Shown here: positions 1-8,397 of the stretch, in pieces
How positions within the stretch are numbered: the first letter of the stretch is position 1
Layout: each line of letters starts with the position of its first letter
Source: Flavobacterium sp. MC2016-06
GTDB lineage: Bacteria > Bacteroidota > Bacteroidia > Flavobacteriales > Flavobacteriaceae
NCBI RefSeq assembly: GCF_009711165.2
Contig: NZ_WMID02000011.1
Coordinates: 94,673-158,672, forward strand
DNA length: 64,000 bases
Reading direction: 5' to 3'
Program-made: the position numbers and the translations under genes
The notes under the pieces: model-generated
Told to the model about the DNA's origin: nothing
Seen by the model: only the letters and a program-made list of their open reading frames with translations
The model's database searches: none

Positions 1-1
1 A

Positions 2-145
2 GAATTAACTGGAATTTGGATTCCGATGACTTCTTTTATTGTAGCGACTTTGATTTCGCCTAAATTTCAAGCTGTAAAAACCAAAGACGGCGAGAAACTT
101 TTTATGAAATGGATTTTTATTAAAGGTATTAGAGAAATAGGTTAG
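2..145 (+). CDS. C-terminal end of an unrecognised membrane protein (partial)
   Basis: An open frame runs in from the left window edge and stops at TAG 143-145, giving the last 47 residues of a protein. The fragment has a hydrophobic stretch (IWIPMTSFIVATLISP) followed by a basic tail, as in the last transmembrane helix and cytoplasmic end of an inner-membrane protein. A strong terminator follows about 45 bp downstream, which supports a real gene end. Too little is present to name a family. Confidence 0.5.
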   Translation, partial: ELTGIWIPMTSFIVATLISPKFQAVKTKDGEKLFMKWIFIKGIREIG

Positions 146-186
146 AAAAAAGATACTTAAGAGTTTCTGAAATTCTAAAAAAAAGT

Positions 187-220
187 AAAAGCCTCGAATT
201 GTATATTCGAGGCTTTTTTT
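187..220. terminator. Rho-independent terminator, bidirectional
   Basis: A 9-bp perfect stem (GCCTCGAAT 191-199, ATTCGAGGC 205-213) with a 5-nt loop is flanked by A-rich and T-rich tracts. It lies between the + strand gene ending at 145 and the - strand gene ending at 237 and can serve both. Confidence 0.85.
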
Positions 221-236
221 ATGGTAAGAAAAGAAT

Positions 237-1073
237 CTATTTTTTAGGTCCTTCTTTTTTCTTAGGAGGAGTTTGTGGAATAACTACTTTTTTCTTGAAA
301 ATAGGAATGAAGTAAGAAACGGTATAATTGAAGCCTACACCAAAATTACCGTCGTAGGTTCTGTTAAAACCTGGAATGTAAAGATTGTCAAAACCACTTG
401 GTTTTTGGTTGGCTACTAAAAGTTTTAGCTGTACGCCAAAACCAACAAATACATTGGTAAAAACTTCTGCTTTTAATCCCATTGCTACTTCTAGCCATCC
501 TGCAGTAAGTCCGTTATATTTTGTTCCGGCTGCAATTGCTGGTTCTTCTCCCCAATACGGATTTGGATTGTAAATTTTGTAACTGTTTAGCTGTTGGCTA
601 AAAGTACTAAAACCACCACGTAAACCTATAGTAATGAGGTTTTCCATATCAAGCCAGTTTTCGTAAAAGTTATAATCAAAACCTCCTTTTATATACGTTC
701 CTGTAGCTGTAGAGTTTAATCTGTCATCATCTGTTGTTTTATCTTCAAAACCAAGTTCTGCAGCTAGATAGTATTTTTTCGTTAAACGAAAATCACCTAC
801 AAATTCAACTCCTTTATAATCTTTGTCGTAGAAACCTCTTGTCAATTTGTATAAATCGACACCTACGCGCAAACCATAACGATCTGTTTTTGTCTGAACG
901 CTGTCGGTTTTTACTTCTTGAACAACTGGTTTGGCTGTTTTAGGAGCTGGAGTTTTTGGTTTTTCCTGTACAATTTCTTTTGTTACTGTTGTAGTTGGTA
1001 CTTCTTGTGCTTGAACCAAATACATTGAAAACAATAAACAATAACTAAAAATATATTTTAATGTGTGTTTCAT
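237..1073 (-). CDS. DUF6048 family outer-membrane beta-barrel protein
   Basis: A secreted or outer-membrane protein of about 278 residues. It has a Sec signal peptide (hydrophobic core then VQAQ), a Pro/Lys/Thr-rich linker, then alternating aromatic beta-strand-like segments ending in a Lys/Pro-rich tail. Length, tail and position match the DUF6048 family, found in Bacteroidota next to DUF6452 lipoproteins and rlmD. I prefer the ATG at 1073, which gives a clean signal peptide; another ATG lies four codons upstream at 1085. Either start overlaps the 3' end of the upstream lipoprotein gene (stop at 1045), so the two are probably translationally coupled. Function unknown. Confidence 0.75.
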   Translation of the reverse strand: MKHTLKYIFSYCLLFSMYLVQAQEVPTTTVTKEIVQEKPKTPAPKTAKPVVQEVKTDSVQTKTDRYGLRVGVDLYKLTRGFYDKDYKGVEFVGDFRLTKKYYLAAELGFEDKTTDDDRLNSTATGTYIKGGFDYNFYENWLDMENLITIGLRGGFSTFSQQLNSYKIYNPNPYWGEEPAIAAGTKYNGLTAGWLEVAMGLKAEVFTNVFVGFGVQLKLLVANQKPSGFDNLYIPGFNRTYDGNFGVGFNYTVSYFIPIFKKKVVIPQTPPKKKEGPKK

Positions 1074-1584
1074 TTTCTGATTCAATGTTAGATTCTACAA
1101 CGTTAATAATTTTCATCCAGTTTCCATCATCAGGAACGGGTTGTGTTACAACAAATGGCTCTGTAGGAGATAGTTTAAAAGTTGTTTTAAAACCGCAGGC
1201 TCTAGAAACATATTCATTTGTTCTTGTGTAATTGAATGTTAAAATGTCTGTGTTTTCTCCTGTTGTATCACCAGAGTTTAAAATAAACTTATAGGTAACG
1301 GTGTCTGCATCTGTTCTTAACGGAATAGAAACAGTGTTGCTATTGGTTAAATATTTTGCATCTCCAACACTACTTTCATTAAAAACAATCCCGTTGTCAT
1401 CAGGAGCACCTTCGCCAACAACTCTTAAATTAACTACTTTTTGCAGCTCATCTGGACTTGCATTGCTGTAAAATGTAATTACCAATCGAGGTGTGGTTGG
1501 TGTATTTGCATCACAAATATCATCTTTCTCACAGCTGGATAAGCCAAAAGCAAAGAGTAATAAAAAAGAAATTATTTTTTTCAT
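1045..1584 (-). CDS. DUF6452 family lipoprotein
   Basis: A 179-residue protein with a lipoprotein signal peptide and lipobox (FGLSSC, Cys18), so probably anchored in the outer membrane. The mature part is beta-rich and Thr/Asp-rich with two further Cys (around residues 24 and 130) that could form a disulfide. It sits between rlmD (13 bp upstream) and the DUF6048 gene (overlapping downstream), the usual order for this family pair. The three genes look like one - strand operon headed by rlmD. Biochemical role unknown. Confidence 0.75.
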   Translation of the reverse strand: MKKIISFLLLFAFGLSSCEKDDICDANTPTTPRLVITFYSNASPDELQKVVNLRVVGEGAPDDNGIVFNESSVGDAKYLTNSNTVSIPLRTDADTVTYKFILNSGDTTGENTDILTFNYTRTNEYVSRACGFKTTFKLSPTEPFVVTQPVPDDGNWMKIINVVESNIESENETHIKIYF

Positions 1585-1597
1585 TTATTATTTGATG

Positions 1598-3010
1598 TTA
1601 TCGAAGTTCTAAAAGTACAACATTTTCAACATGATGCGTTTGTGGAAACATATCAACCGGACGTACGCGTGTAACTTTGTATTTTTCGTCCATTAATGCC
1701 AAATCACGTGCTTGTGTTGCTGAGTTACAGCTTACATAAACTACTTTTTGAGGAGCAATTTTCATAATTTGTTCTATTACATCTTTGTGCATTCCGTCGC
1801 GAGGCGGATCTGTAATAATAACATCAGGTTTTCCGTGGCGCGCAATAAAAGCTTCGTTAAAAACCACTTTCATGTCTCCAACAAAAAACTCGCAATTGGT
1901 AATATTATTGCGTTCTGCATTAGCTTTAGCATCTAAAATAGCTTCTGGAACACTTTCTACCCCAATTACTTTTTTTGCTTTTTTAGAAACAAATTGAGCA
2001 ATTGTTCCTGTTCCTGTATATAAATCATATACAGTTTCGTTACCAGTTAGACCTGCAAAATCACGTGTTATTTTATACAATTCATACGCTTGGTCTGAAT
2101 TGGTCTGGTAAAAAGATTTTGCATTGATGCTGAATTTTAAACCTTCCATTTCTTCCAAGATATAATCTCTACCTTTATATAGTATGATATTTTGGTCGTA
2201 AATAGTATCGTTTGGTTTTCCGTTTACAACATATTGTAAGGATGTAATTTGTGGAAATTTTTCGTATAAATGATCTAAAATCAATTCTCGATTTTTCTTG
2301 TCTTCTTCAAAAAACTGAATTAGAACCATAATTTCTCCTGTAGAAACGGTACGAATCATTACGGTACGTAATAATCCTGAATGTTCTCTCGGATTAAAGA
2401 ATGCTAAATTATGCTCGTTGGCAAATGCTCTAATCTCGTTACGTATTGCATTTGAAGGATCTTCCTGCAAATGACATTTTGTAATATCAAGAATTTTATC
2501 CCACATTTTTGGGATATGAAATCCTAAAGCATTTCTATTACCTAAATCTTCTGTGCTGTCGATCTCTTTTTCTGTTAACCAACGGCTGTTAGAAAAAGAA
2601 AATTCCATTTTATTTCTATAGAAAAATTGTTTGTCTGAACCTAAAATAGTTTCAAATTCAGGAAGTTCAACTTTTCCAATTCGCTGTAAATGATTTTTAA
2701 CTTCGTTTTGTTTGTAATACAGCTGCTGGCTGTATTTCATATTTTGCCATTTACATCCGCCGCAAACTCCAAAATGCTCACAAATAGGATCTATACGATG
2801 TTCTGATAATTCGTGAAATTTTACTGCTTTACCTTCATAATAAGCCTTTCTTTTTTTGAAAGTCTGTATGTCAATTACATCGCCAGGAACTACGTTCGGA
2901 ATAAAGATAACTTTTCCGTCTGGAGCTTTCGCTACCGATACTCCTTTTGCTCCAGCATCAAGAACTTGAATTTGATGAAAGACAATTTTGTCTGTATTTT
3001 TTCTTCCCAT
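1598..3010 (-). CDS. rlmD: 23S rRNA (uracil-C5)-methyltransferase, RlmD/RumA type
   Basis: An S-adenosylmethionine-dependent methyltransferase that makes m5U in 23S rRNA. Residues ~8-65 form a TRAM RNA-binding domain. An iron-sulfur Cys cluster follows (CEHFGVCGGCKW, ~77-88) with the last Cys further on (ITKCHL). The C-terminal half carries the SAM-binding motif (VYDLYTGTGTIAQF), the DPPRDG motif and the catalytic-Cys region (YVSCNSATQARDL). At 470 aa the length is normal for Bacteroidota members. Whether the target is U1939 or U747 cannot be told from sequence alone. A TAnnTTTG box lies directly against the start codon, implying a very short or absent 5' leader. Confidence 0.92.
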   Translation of the reverse strand: MGRKNTDKIVFHQIQVLDAGAKGVSVAKAPDGKVIFIPNVVPGDVIDIQTFKKRKAYYEGKAVKFHELSEHRIDPICEHFGVCGGCKWQNMKYSQQLYYKQNEVKNHLQRIGKVELPEFETILGSDKQFFYRNKMEFSFSNSRWLTEKEIDSTEDLGNRNALGFHIPKMWDKILDITKCHLQEDPSNAIRNEIRAFANEHNLAFFNPREHSGLLRTVMIRTVSTGEIMVLIQFFEEDKKNRELILDHLYEKFPQITSLQYVVNGKPNDTIYDQNIILYKGRDYILEEMEGLKFSINAKSFYQTNSDQAYELYKITRDFAGLTGNETVYDLYTGTGTIAQFVSKKAKKVIGVESVPEAILDAKANAERNNITNCEFFVGDMKVVFNEAFIARHGKPDVIITDPPRDGMHKDVIEQIMKIAPQKVVYVSCNSATQARDLALMDEKYKVTRVRPVDMFPQTHHVENVVLLELR

Positions 3011-3014
3011 AGCG

Positions 3015-3022
3015 CAAAAATA
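3015..3022 (-). promoter_or_regulatory. -7 promoter box of rlmD
   Basis: TATTTTTG on the - strand, ending 5 bp before the rlmD ATG at 3010. With a transcription start about 7 nt past the box centre, the mRNA would begin at or next to the start codon. Confidence 0.55.
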
Positions 3023-3104
3023 AGGCTTTGAAAACTTTTACATATTTAATTTTGAAAATATTTTAGAAATTCTTTAAAATAGTAGTTTAATTAACTTTAA
3101 AAGT

Positions 3105-3112
3105 TAACTTTG
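3105..3112 (+). promoter_or_regulatory. -7 promoter box of the histidine kinase gene
   Basis: TAACTTTG, a perfect TAnnTTTG match, 56 bp upstream of the kinase ATG at 3169. Confidence 0.5.
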
Positions 3113-3168
3113 TTTTCGTAATTCCCCCAAGATTACGATTCTAACTTACTATTATTGTTTGACTTTTT

Positions 3169-4218
3169 ATGAAGTTATACCACAGACTCTCACAAATTAG
3201 CTTTTTGAAGAAAAGCTATGCCTTCAAATTTTTGTTTGTCGCGTTTATAGGTATACACATTCCCTTAATTGGAAGTTTATTTTTTGTACTTTATTTTAAA
3301 CACGATATTTCGCCTACCTCAATTATGGTTTTTTCGTTAAGCATGACATTGCTGGCGACTTTAGTTACGCTTTTGGTTCTAAATAGATTGATAAAACCCA
3401 TTGAAATTGCATCAAAAGCATTAGACGATTATAGAAATCATAGAAAATTATCATTATTACCAACTGATTATGAAGATGAAGCGGGTTTGCTGTTGTGTAA
3501 TATTCAAGAATCAATTTTTGAGGCTGAAAGTTTTATCAACGAAAAGCAGGATTTAATTTATATGCTTTCGCATGATTTGAAGAATTTCGCTGGAAATCCG
3601 CAAGGTTTAGCAAAATTGATTATCAGTGAACATCCATCAGAATCTGTTACTAGTCTTGCTGAATTAATCTGCGAATCGACAAATTTGCAATTTAGGTATA
3701 TTGAAAATTTTATTAAGTTATTAAACGAACAAGATAGAGTAATAAAATCATTGCAGGAAGCTAAGACGATTTTGTTCCCGAATATTCTCCCTTTTATTAA
3801 TGAACAGGTAGAACAGCGTTTGCTGGATAAAAACATTAAACTTAGCTTGAATTTAGAACTTGTTGAAACTAAACTTCGTATTGATGAAGGTTTGCTGATT
3901 CAGGTTATTGTAAATTTAATTAGTAATGCTGTTAAGTTTTCTTATTTTGATAGTGAAATTAAGGTTAGAATTTATAGCGAAAAATCTACTTTCATCATAA
4001 CGGTTATTGATAAAGGTATTGGTTTTAATAAAGATCAAATTGAAGAATTATTCAAAAAATTTACCAAAATGAGCCGTTTAGGAACTGCAAATGAATCTTC
4101 TACAGGAATTGGATTGTATTTGTGTAAAAAAATTATCGAAAGAAATAAAGGCAGACTTAGCGCGATAAGCGAAGGGAAAAATAAAGGAGCTGAATTTAGA
4201 ATTGAGTTTGATATATAA
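3169..4218 (+). CDS. Membrane sensor histidine kinase (orphan)
   Basis: Two transmembrane helices at residues ~20-42 and ~51-72 enclose almost no periplasmic loop, so the signal is probably sensed in the membrane or cytoplasm. A linker and coiled coil follow, then a HisKA-like phosphoacceptor (LSHDLKN, His135) and a complete HATPase_c domain: N box (NLISNAVKF, ~249-257), G1 (DKGIGF) and G2 (STGIGLYLC). It is intact at 349 aa. No response regulator lies next to it; the flanking genes are on the other strand. Its partner and stimulus are unknown. Confidence 0.88.
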   Translation: MKLYHRLSQISFLKKSYAFKFLFVAFIGIHIPLIGSLFFVLYFKHDISPTSIMVFSLSMTLLATLVTLLVLNRLIKPIEIASKALDDYRNHRKLSLLPTDYEDEAGLLLCNIQESIFEAESFINEKQDLIYMLSHDLKNFAGNPQGLAKLIISEHPSESVTSLAELICESTNLQFRYIENFIKLLNEQDRVIKSLQEAKTILFPNILPFINEQVEQRLLDKNIKLSLNLELVETKLRIDEGLLIQVIVNLISNAVKFSYFDSEIKVRIYSEKSTFIITVIDKGIGFNKDQIEELFKKFTKMSRLGTANESSTGIGLYLCKKIIERNKGRLSAISEGKNKGAEFRIEFDI

Positions 4219-4238
4219 TTTTTTGTTTGTTTCTTTCT

Positions 4239-4640
4239 TTAAAAAAGAGCAGTATTGTATGTTAATTTTGGTTTCCCATCCACACATTCAACCGAAGCCG
4301 GCGGAGGTAGCGCTTCACAAGTCGAATATATTTTCCATTTCCCATTAAATACTGCTTCTGCATCTGTGTATGCTTTTACTTTGTTTAGAAATTCAGGTTC
4401 GTTTACTTTTTTAGAATAAGCAATATATCCAGTAACTCCCCCGCAGGGTTTAGAACCTATTCCTGTAATAGACCAGTCTTTAGAGTCTGTACAAGTTTGA
4501 GAATTAACTAACGAAAGGTCAATTATTTCGTTGTACATAATTTCTAGCTTTTTTGAATCTTCTTCTTTTGAGTTTTCATCGTTGCTGCAGGATAAAAATA
4601 ATAGACAAGTGGCAAATAATATATAACGTAATTTTTTCAT
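4239..4640 (-). CDS. Cys-rich lipoprotein, single-repeat member of a tandem family
   Basis: A 133-residue lipoprotein with lipobox LFLSC (Cys18). The mature part is one copy of a ~100-residue module also found in the next two genes: LEIMYNEIIDLSLVNSQTC, then W.ITGIGSKPCGG..YIAYS, then STCEA and VECVDGKPKLTYN. The four module Cys probably pair as two disulfides, which fits a location outside the cytoplasm. I do not recognise a described domain. It converges with the kinase gene (20-bp gap) and follows its relatives at 4708 and 5275, which points to gene duplication. Confidence 0.72.
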   Translation of the reverse strand: MKKLRYILFATCLLFLSCSNDENSKEEDSKKLEIMYNEIIDLSLVNSQTCTDSKDWSITGIGSKPCGGVTGYIAYSKKVNEPEFLNKVKAYTDAEAVFNGKWKIYSTCEALPPPASVECVDGKPKLTYNTALF

Positions 4641-4707
4641 GGTTAAAGAAATTGTGGTTACGTGATAAAAAGGAACATTTTCTAATGTAAAGAGAATGAG
4701 CCGCAGT

Positions 4708-5121
4708 TTATTTAGGGATAGTATTGTTGTTATAAAGAAGTATTGGTTTTTCCAGATAGCAGTCTAAGCCCGTTGGCTTGCCCCAATAATAAAAATACTC
4801 ACCACAATTTAGTCCCCATTTTGCGATATGAATGTCGCGTAATTTTTTGTATTCCGCTGCTTTATTTAAAAATTCTACGGTATTTATTTTTTTGGAATAA
4901 ATAACATCTAATTCTCCGCCACAGCCTTCACCTATCGCTACGTAAGCCCATTCATTTGGATTTGTACAAGTTTGTATTTCATACTGCGATAAAGTGATTA
5001 GTTCCTTATACATTTTGGTTAATCTATCAGAATCTTCTATTTTTTGGCTTTCACTATCATTATTGCTGCACGATATAAAGGTAAAACTGATTACTAATAG
5101 TATAAAACTTAATTTTTTCAT
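4708..5121 (-). CDS. Cys-rich lipoprotein, diverged single-repeat member
   Basis: A 137-residue lipoprotein with lipobox FISC (Cys18). It keeps the module outline (LTKMYKELITLSQYEIQTC, W.YVAIGEGCGG, a final C.LEKPILLYN) but is the most divergent of the three genes. The third module Cys has moved into a different context (GLNCGEYFYYWG). It lies between the single-module gene at 4239 and the three-module gene at 5275 on the same strand, and its signal peptide resembles theirs. Function unknown. Confidence 0.7.
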   Translation of the reverse strand: MKKLSFILLVISFTFISCSNNDSESQKIEDSDRLTKMYKELITLSQYEIQTCTNPNEWAYVAIGEGCGGELDVIYSKKINTVEFLNKAAEYKKLRDIHIAKWGLNCGEYFYYWGKPTGLDCYLEKPILLYNNNTIPK

Positions 5122-5203
5122 GGTTAATGAATGGTTGGTTAGTGTCTTTTTTATTAGATGAAGATATTGATTAATGGTTGCGTCTAAATGTAAAATTAAA
5201 ATA

Positions 5204-5230
5204 AAAAGAGGGACATAATGTCCCTCTTAA
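5204..5230 (-). terminator. Terminator of the triple-repeat lipoprotein gene
   Basis: A perfect 9-bp stem (AAGAGGGAC 5206-5214, GTCCCTCTT 5220-5228) with a 5-nt loop. It is followed by a T-run on the - strand, 45 bp after the stop at 5275. Confidence 0.8.
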
Positions 5231-5274
5231 GATATTTATACTGTACTTACAGTGTCGTTTGATATGATTAAGTT

Positions 5275-6345
5275 TTAGTATTTCAACTTTACTTTTCCAT
5301 CTATACAATTTATCGATTTTGGAGCCGAAGTAAAATCACATGTAGATATAACTCCCCATCTTTTATCGTATCCTGCCTGCATATTTGTGTACGTGTTAAC
5401 TTTTGAAAGAAAACTAGCAGTGTTTATTTCTAATGAATAAGCAATATAGTCAGTTGGTCCTCCGCAAGCTTTTTCTCCAATAGCGGTAAAAGCCCATTTT
5501 TCAGGATTGTCACACGTTTTAGAATTAACTAATGAGAGTGTTATGATCTCATTGTACAAGTTATTTAAATTTTGTTTTTCTAAATTTCTATCAGATTCAT
5601 ACAGTAAAGTTGGTTTATTATTAACACAATCTATCGCGATTGGAGCAGGTGTTACATTGCAAGTTGAAACCATTTTCCATTTTTTATGAAATGCGCTCAG
5701 TTTTTCAGTATAAACATCTACTTTACTTAAAAAATTTGTTCTATCGATTTCTAAAGAATAAGGAATATATTCAAGAGGACCTCCGCATATTTGTTTGCCT
5801 ATAGCAGTATAGTACCACTTTTGAGGATTGCTACACGATTTAGAATTAACCAATGAGAGTGTTATGATCTCCTCGTACATTTGTTTTAAATTTTGTTTTT
5901 CTAAATCCATATCAGATCGATACAGTAACGTTGGTTTTCCATTAACACAACTAACAATTTCAGGCATAGGAATAACATCACATGTAGATGTAATATTCCA
6001 TTTTGTATTAAATTCTGCCTGTTTTTTGTTGTAAGCTTTTACTTTATCATTAAAATTATCTTTATTGATGTATAAGTAGTATGGAAGGTATTCGACAGGA
6101 CCGCCACAAGCTTTTGATCCAACAGCAATAAAATCCCATTCTCCAGAAACTGCACATGTTTCAGTTTTTCCTAAAGACAGAGTTACTATCTCGTTGTACA
6201 TTTTTTCCAGATTTTTAGATTCTTCATCTTTAACAGATGTATTATCTGGTTTTACTGGATTTTTGACTTTTGGCAGTAAATCATCATTACTGCACGAAGT
6301 AAATACTAAAGCAATAGTAAGTACTAGTAGACTTATTTTTTTCAT
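5275..6345 (-). CDS. Lipoprotein with three tandem Cys-rich repeats
   Basis: A 356-residue lipoprotein (lipobox FTSC, Cys18) with an acidic/Lys linker and three copies of the module found singly in the two downstream genes, at about residues 44-145, 148-252 and 254-356. Each copy has a helical start (LE..YNEI.TLSL), a Cys, W.F/Y.AIG.K.CGGP..YI.YSL, a middle helix, STC, and a closing C(V/I)(N/D)(G/N)KP.LLY. The DNA at the repeat 1/2 junction (5842-5934) and repeat 2/3 junction (5521-5614) is nearly identical with a 321-bp period, so the last duplication is recent. No known domain recognised; binding or surface display is a guess. Confidence 0.78.
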   Translation of the reverse strand: MKKISLLVLTIALVFTSCSNDDLLPKVKNPVKPDNTSVKDEESKNLEKMYNEIVTLSLGKTETCAVSGEWDFIAVGSKACGGPVEYLPYYLYINKDNFNDKVKAYNKKQAEFNTKWNITSTCDVIPMPEIVSCVNGKPTLLYRSDMDLEKQNLKQMYEEIITLSLVNSKSCSNPQKWYYTAIGKQICGGPLEYIPYSLEIDRTNFLSKVDVYTEKLSAFHKKWKMVSTCNVTPAPIAIDCVNNKPTLLYESDRNLEKQNLNNLYNEIITLSLVNSKTCDNPEKWAFTAIGEKACGGPTDYIAYSLEINTASFLSKVNTYTNMQAGYDKRWGVISTCDFTSAPKSINCIDGKVKLKY

Positions 6346-6454
6346 AATTTATAAATTTTATTACAAAATAAAATGTTAAAAAATAAGAAAAAAGCCACAA
6401 TAGATTAAAAACGCAATAGAATAAGGTAAAAATGACTTTAAAATTAAAAAAAAT

Positions 6455-7441
6455 CTACCAAAGATGTTGAACAGAAGGTTTTATGTATTCTTCGTATATT
6501 TTATTCATTGCCGAGATTTTCTCAGGAGTTAATTTTGGTAAATCATAAACCGATAAATTAGACATTACATGGTTTGCATTTGAAGCTCCAGGAATAATAC
6601 AGCTGATATCTTCAAAACTTAAAATCCATTGTAAAGCAATCGGTGCAAGATTTTTGACTTCTGGAAATAATGCTTTTAATTCTTCTACAGCTTTCAGTCC
6701 TAAATCGTAATCAATTCCTGAGAAAGTTTCGCCTTTATCAAAAGCATCACCGTTTCTATTAAAATTACGATGATCTTGAGCATCAAAAGTTGTTTTAGCA
6801 TCAAATTTACCCGTTAAAAGTCCGCTTGCAAGAGGAACACGAGCAATGATTCCGATATCTTTCTTTCTGGCTTCAGAGAAAAATAACTGCGATGGACGCT
6901 GACGGAATAAATTGAATATAATCTGAACTGTAGTTACATTAGAATATTCGATAGCTTTTAAGGCTTCTTCTACTTTTTCTACACTTACGCCAAGGTTTAA
7001 AATTTTCCCTTGCTCTTTTAGGCGGTCAAATAATTCGAAAATTTCAGGACGGTAAAAAACTTCGGTCGGAGGGCAGTGCAGCTGAATTAAATCTAGTGTT
7101 TCTAAGTTCATTCTTTTTAAACTGTCTTCAACAAATTTCTGAAGTACTTTTGGCTGATAACCTTCACTAACATGTGGATTAATATGACGCCCGCATTTTG
7201 TAGCGACATAAATACGTTCAGATCGAGAACGAACAACTCTTCCTACAGCAGTTTCGCTTAGTCCATTTTCATAAACATCAGCAGTGTCAATAAAATTCAC
7301 ACCATTGTCAATAGCAGTATTTAAAAGTTCATCGGCACTTTTATTGTCAAAAGCAGATCCCCATTTTCCTCCAACCTGCCAAGTGCCAAGTGAGATTTCA
7401 GATATATTAAAGTTGGTTTTTCCTAGTTTACGGTAGTTCAT
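6455..7441 (-). CDS. Aldo/keto reductase
   Basis: A cytosolic NADPH-dependent oxidoreductase of the AKR (beta/alpha)8-barrel family, 328 aa, a usual length. The catalytic tetrad is visible: Asp and Tyr in DTADVYENG, Lys in ATKCG, His in IQLHCPP. The C-terminal cofactor-binding segment (IIPGASNANHVMSNL) is present. It starts MNYRKLGKTNFNISEISLG, the classic family N-terminus. The sequence resembles the YccK/Tas-like subgroup, but the substrate cannot be predicted. It is a single gene, not clearly in an operon. Confidence 0.9.
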   Translation of the reverse strand: MNYRKLGKTNFNISEISLGTWQVGGKWGSAFDNKSADELLNTAIDNGVNFIDTADVYENGLSETAVGRVVRSRSERIYVATKCGRHINPHVSEGYQPKVLQKFVEDSLKRMNLETLDLIQLHCPPTEVFYRPEIFELFDRLKEQGKILNLGVSVEKVEEALKAIEYSNVTTVQIIFNLFRQRPSQLFFSEARKKDIGIIARVPLASGLLTGKFDAKTTFDAQDHRNFNRNGDAFDKGETFSGIDYDLGLKAVEELKALFPEVKNLAPIALQWILSFEDISCIIPGASNANHVMSNLSVYDLPKLTPEKISAMNKIYEEYIKPSVQHLW

Positions 7442-7508
7442 TTTTTATATAAAGGTGCTAAAGATGTTAAGTTTTAAATTTTAAAGAAAGTAAAATAACA
7501 TCTTGTTT

Positions 7509-8396
7509 TTAATCAAACAAATCTGAAGAAAGATAACGATCGCCGCGATCGCAGATTACGGCTACAATAACACCAGATTCTAACTGTTCTGCAATTTTTA
7601 AGGCAACAGCAACAGAACCGCCGCTGCTCATTCCGGCAAAAACACCTTCTTCTAGAGCTAATCTTTTTGTCATTTCTCGAGCTTCTTCTTCGCTTATATC
7701 GATAACAGTATCAACTTTTGAAGCATCAAAAATTTTAGGTAAATATTCTTGAGGCCATTTACGAATTCCAGGAATCTGCGATCCGTCACTAGGCTGTGCG
7801 CCAACAATCTGAATTGCTGGATTTTTTTCTTTTAAGTAAGTCGAAGTTCCAATAATAGTTCCCGTTGTTCCCATTGCCGAAACAAAGTGAGTAACAGTTC
7901 CATCAGTATCATTCCAGATTTCAGGGCCAGTTGTTTTGTAATGCGCTTTCCAGTTGTCATCATTCGCAAATTGATTTAACATTACATAACCGCCTTCTGC
8001 CACTTTTTTGTCGGCATAATCCCTAGAACCAATAATTCCTTCGCTAGCAGGCGTTAAAATAACTGTAGCGCCATAAGCGCGCATTGTTTGTGTACGTTCT
8101 TTTGTAGAATCTTCTGGTAAAACCAATTCTATTTCAATTTGAAACAATTGCGCAATCATGGCCAAAGCAATTCCAGTATTGCCACTTGTTGCTTCAATTA
8201 ATTTATCTCCTTTTTTAATATCGCCTCTTTCTAGAGCCGAAGCAATCATGTTGTATGCTGCTCTGTCTTTTACACTGCCGCCCGGGTTATTTCCTTCGAG
8301 TTTAAGTAAAAGCTTTACGTTTTTATTTTTAACCAAATTGACAGTCTCCATCAATGGAGTATTCCCAATTAAGTTTAACAATTTCTGTGGAGCCAT
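7509..8396 (-). CDS. cysM: Cysteine synthase B (O-acetylserine sulfhydrylase)
   Basis: A PLP enzyme that makes L-cysteine from O-acetylserine and sulfide (or thiosulfate). The PLP Lys lies in NNPGGSVKDRAA, the substrate loop is TSGNTGIALA, and the phosphate-binding loop is GTTGTI. The C-terminus has GMSSGGSVAVAL and ends CDRGDRYLSSDLF. At 295 aa it is CysM-sized. It starts one base after the stop of the serine acetyltransferase gene, so the two form an operon covering both steps from serine to cysteine. Confidence 0.93.
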   Translation of the reverse strand: MAPQKLLNLIGNTPLMETVNLVKNKNVKLLLKLEGNNPGGSVKDRAAYNMIASALERGDIKKGDKLIEATSGNTGIALAMIAQLFQIEIELVLPEDSTKERTQTMRAYGATVILTPASEGIIGSRDYADKKVAEGGYVMLNQFANDDNWKAHYKTTGPEIWNDTDGTVTHFVSAMGTTGTIIGTSTYLKEKNPAIQIVGAQPSDGSQIPGIRKWPQEYLPKIFDASKVDTVIDISEEEAREMTKRLALEEGVFAGMSSGGSVAVALKIAEQLESGVIVAVICDRGDRYLSSDLFD

Positions 8397-8397
8397 A

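Noticed and set aside
385..573. Small frames antisense to the DUF6048 gene and similar antisense frames in rlmD, the lipoprotein array and others
   Set aside because: They mirror codon structure of the real genes, have no promoter and no family features.
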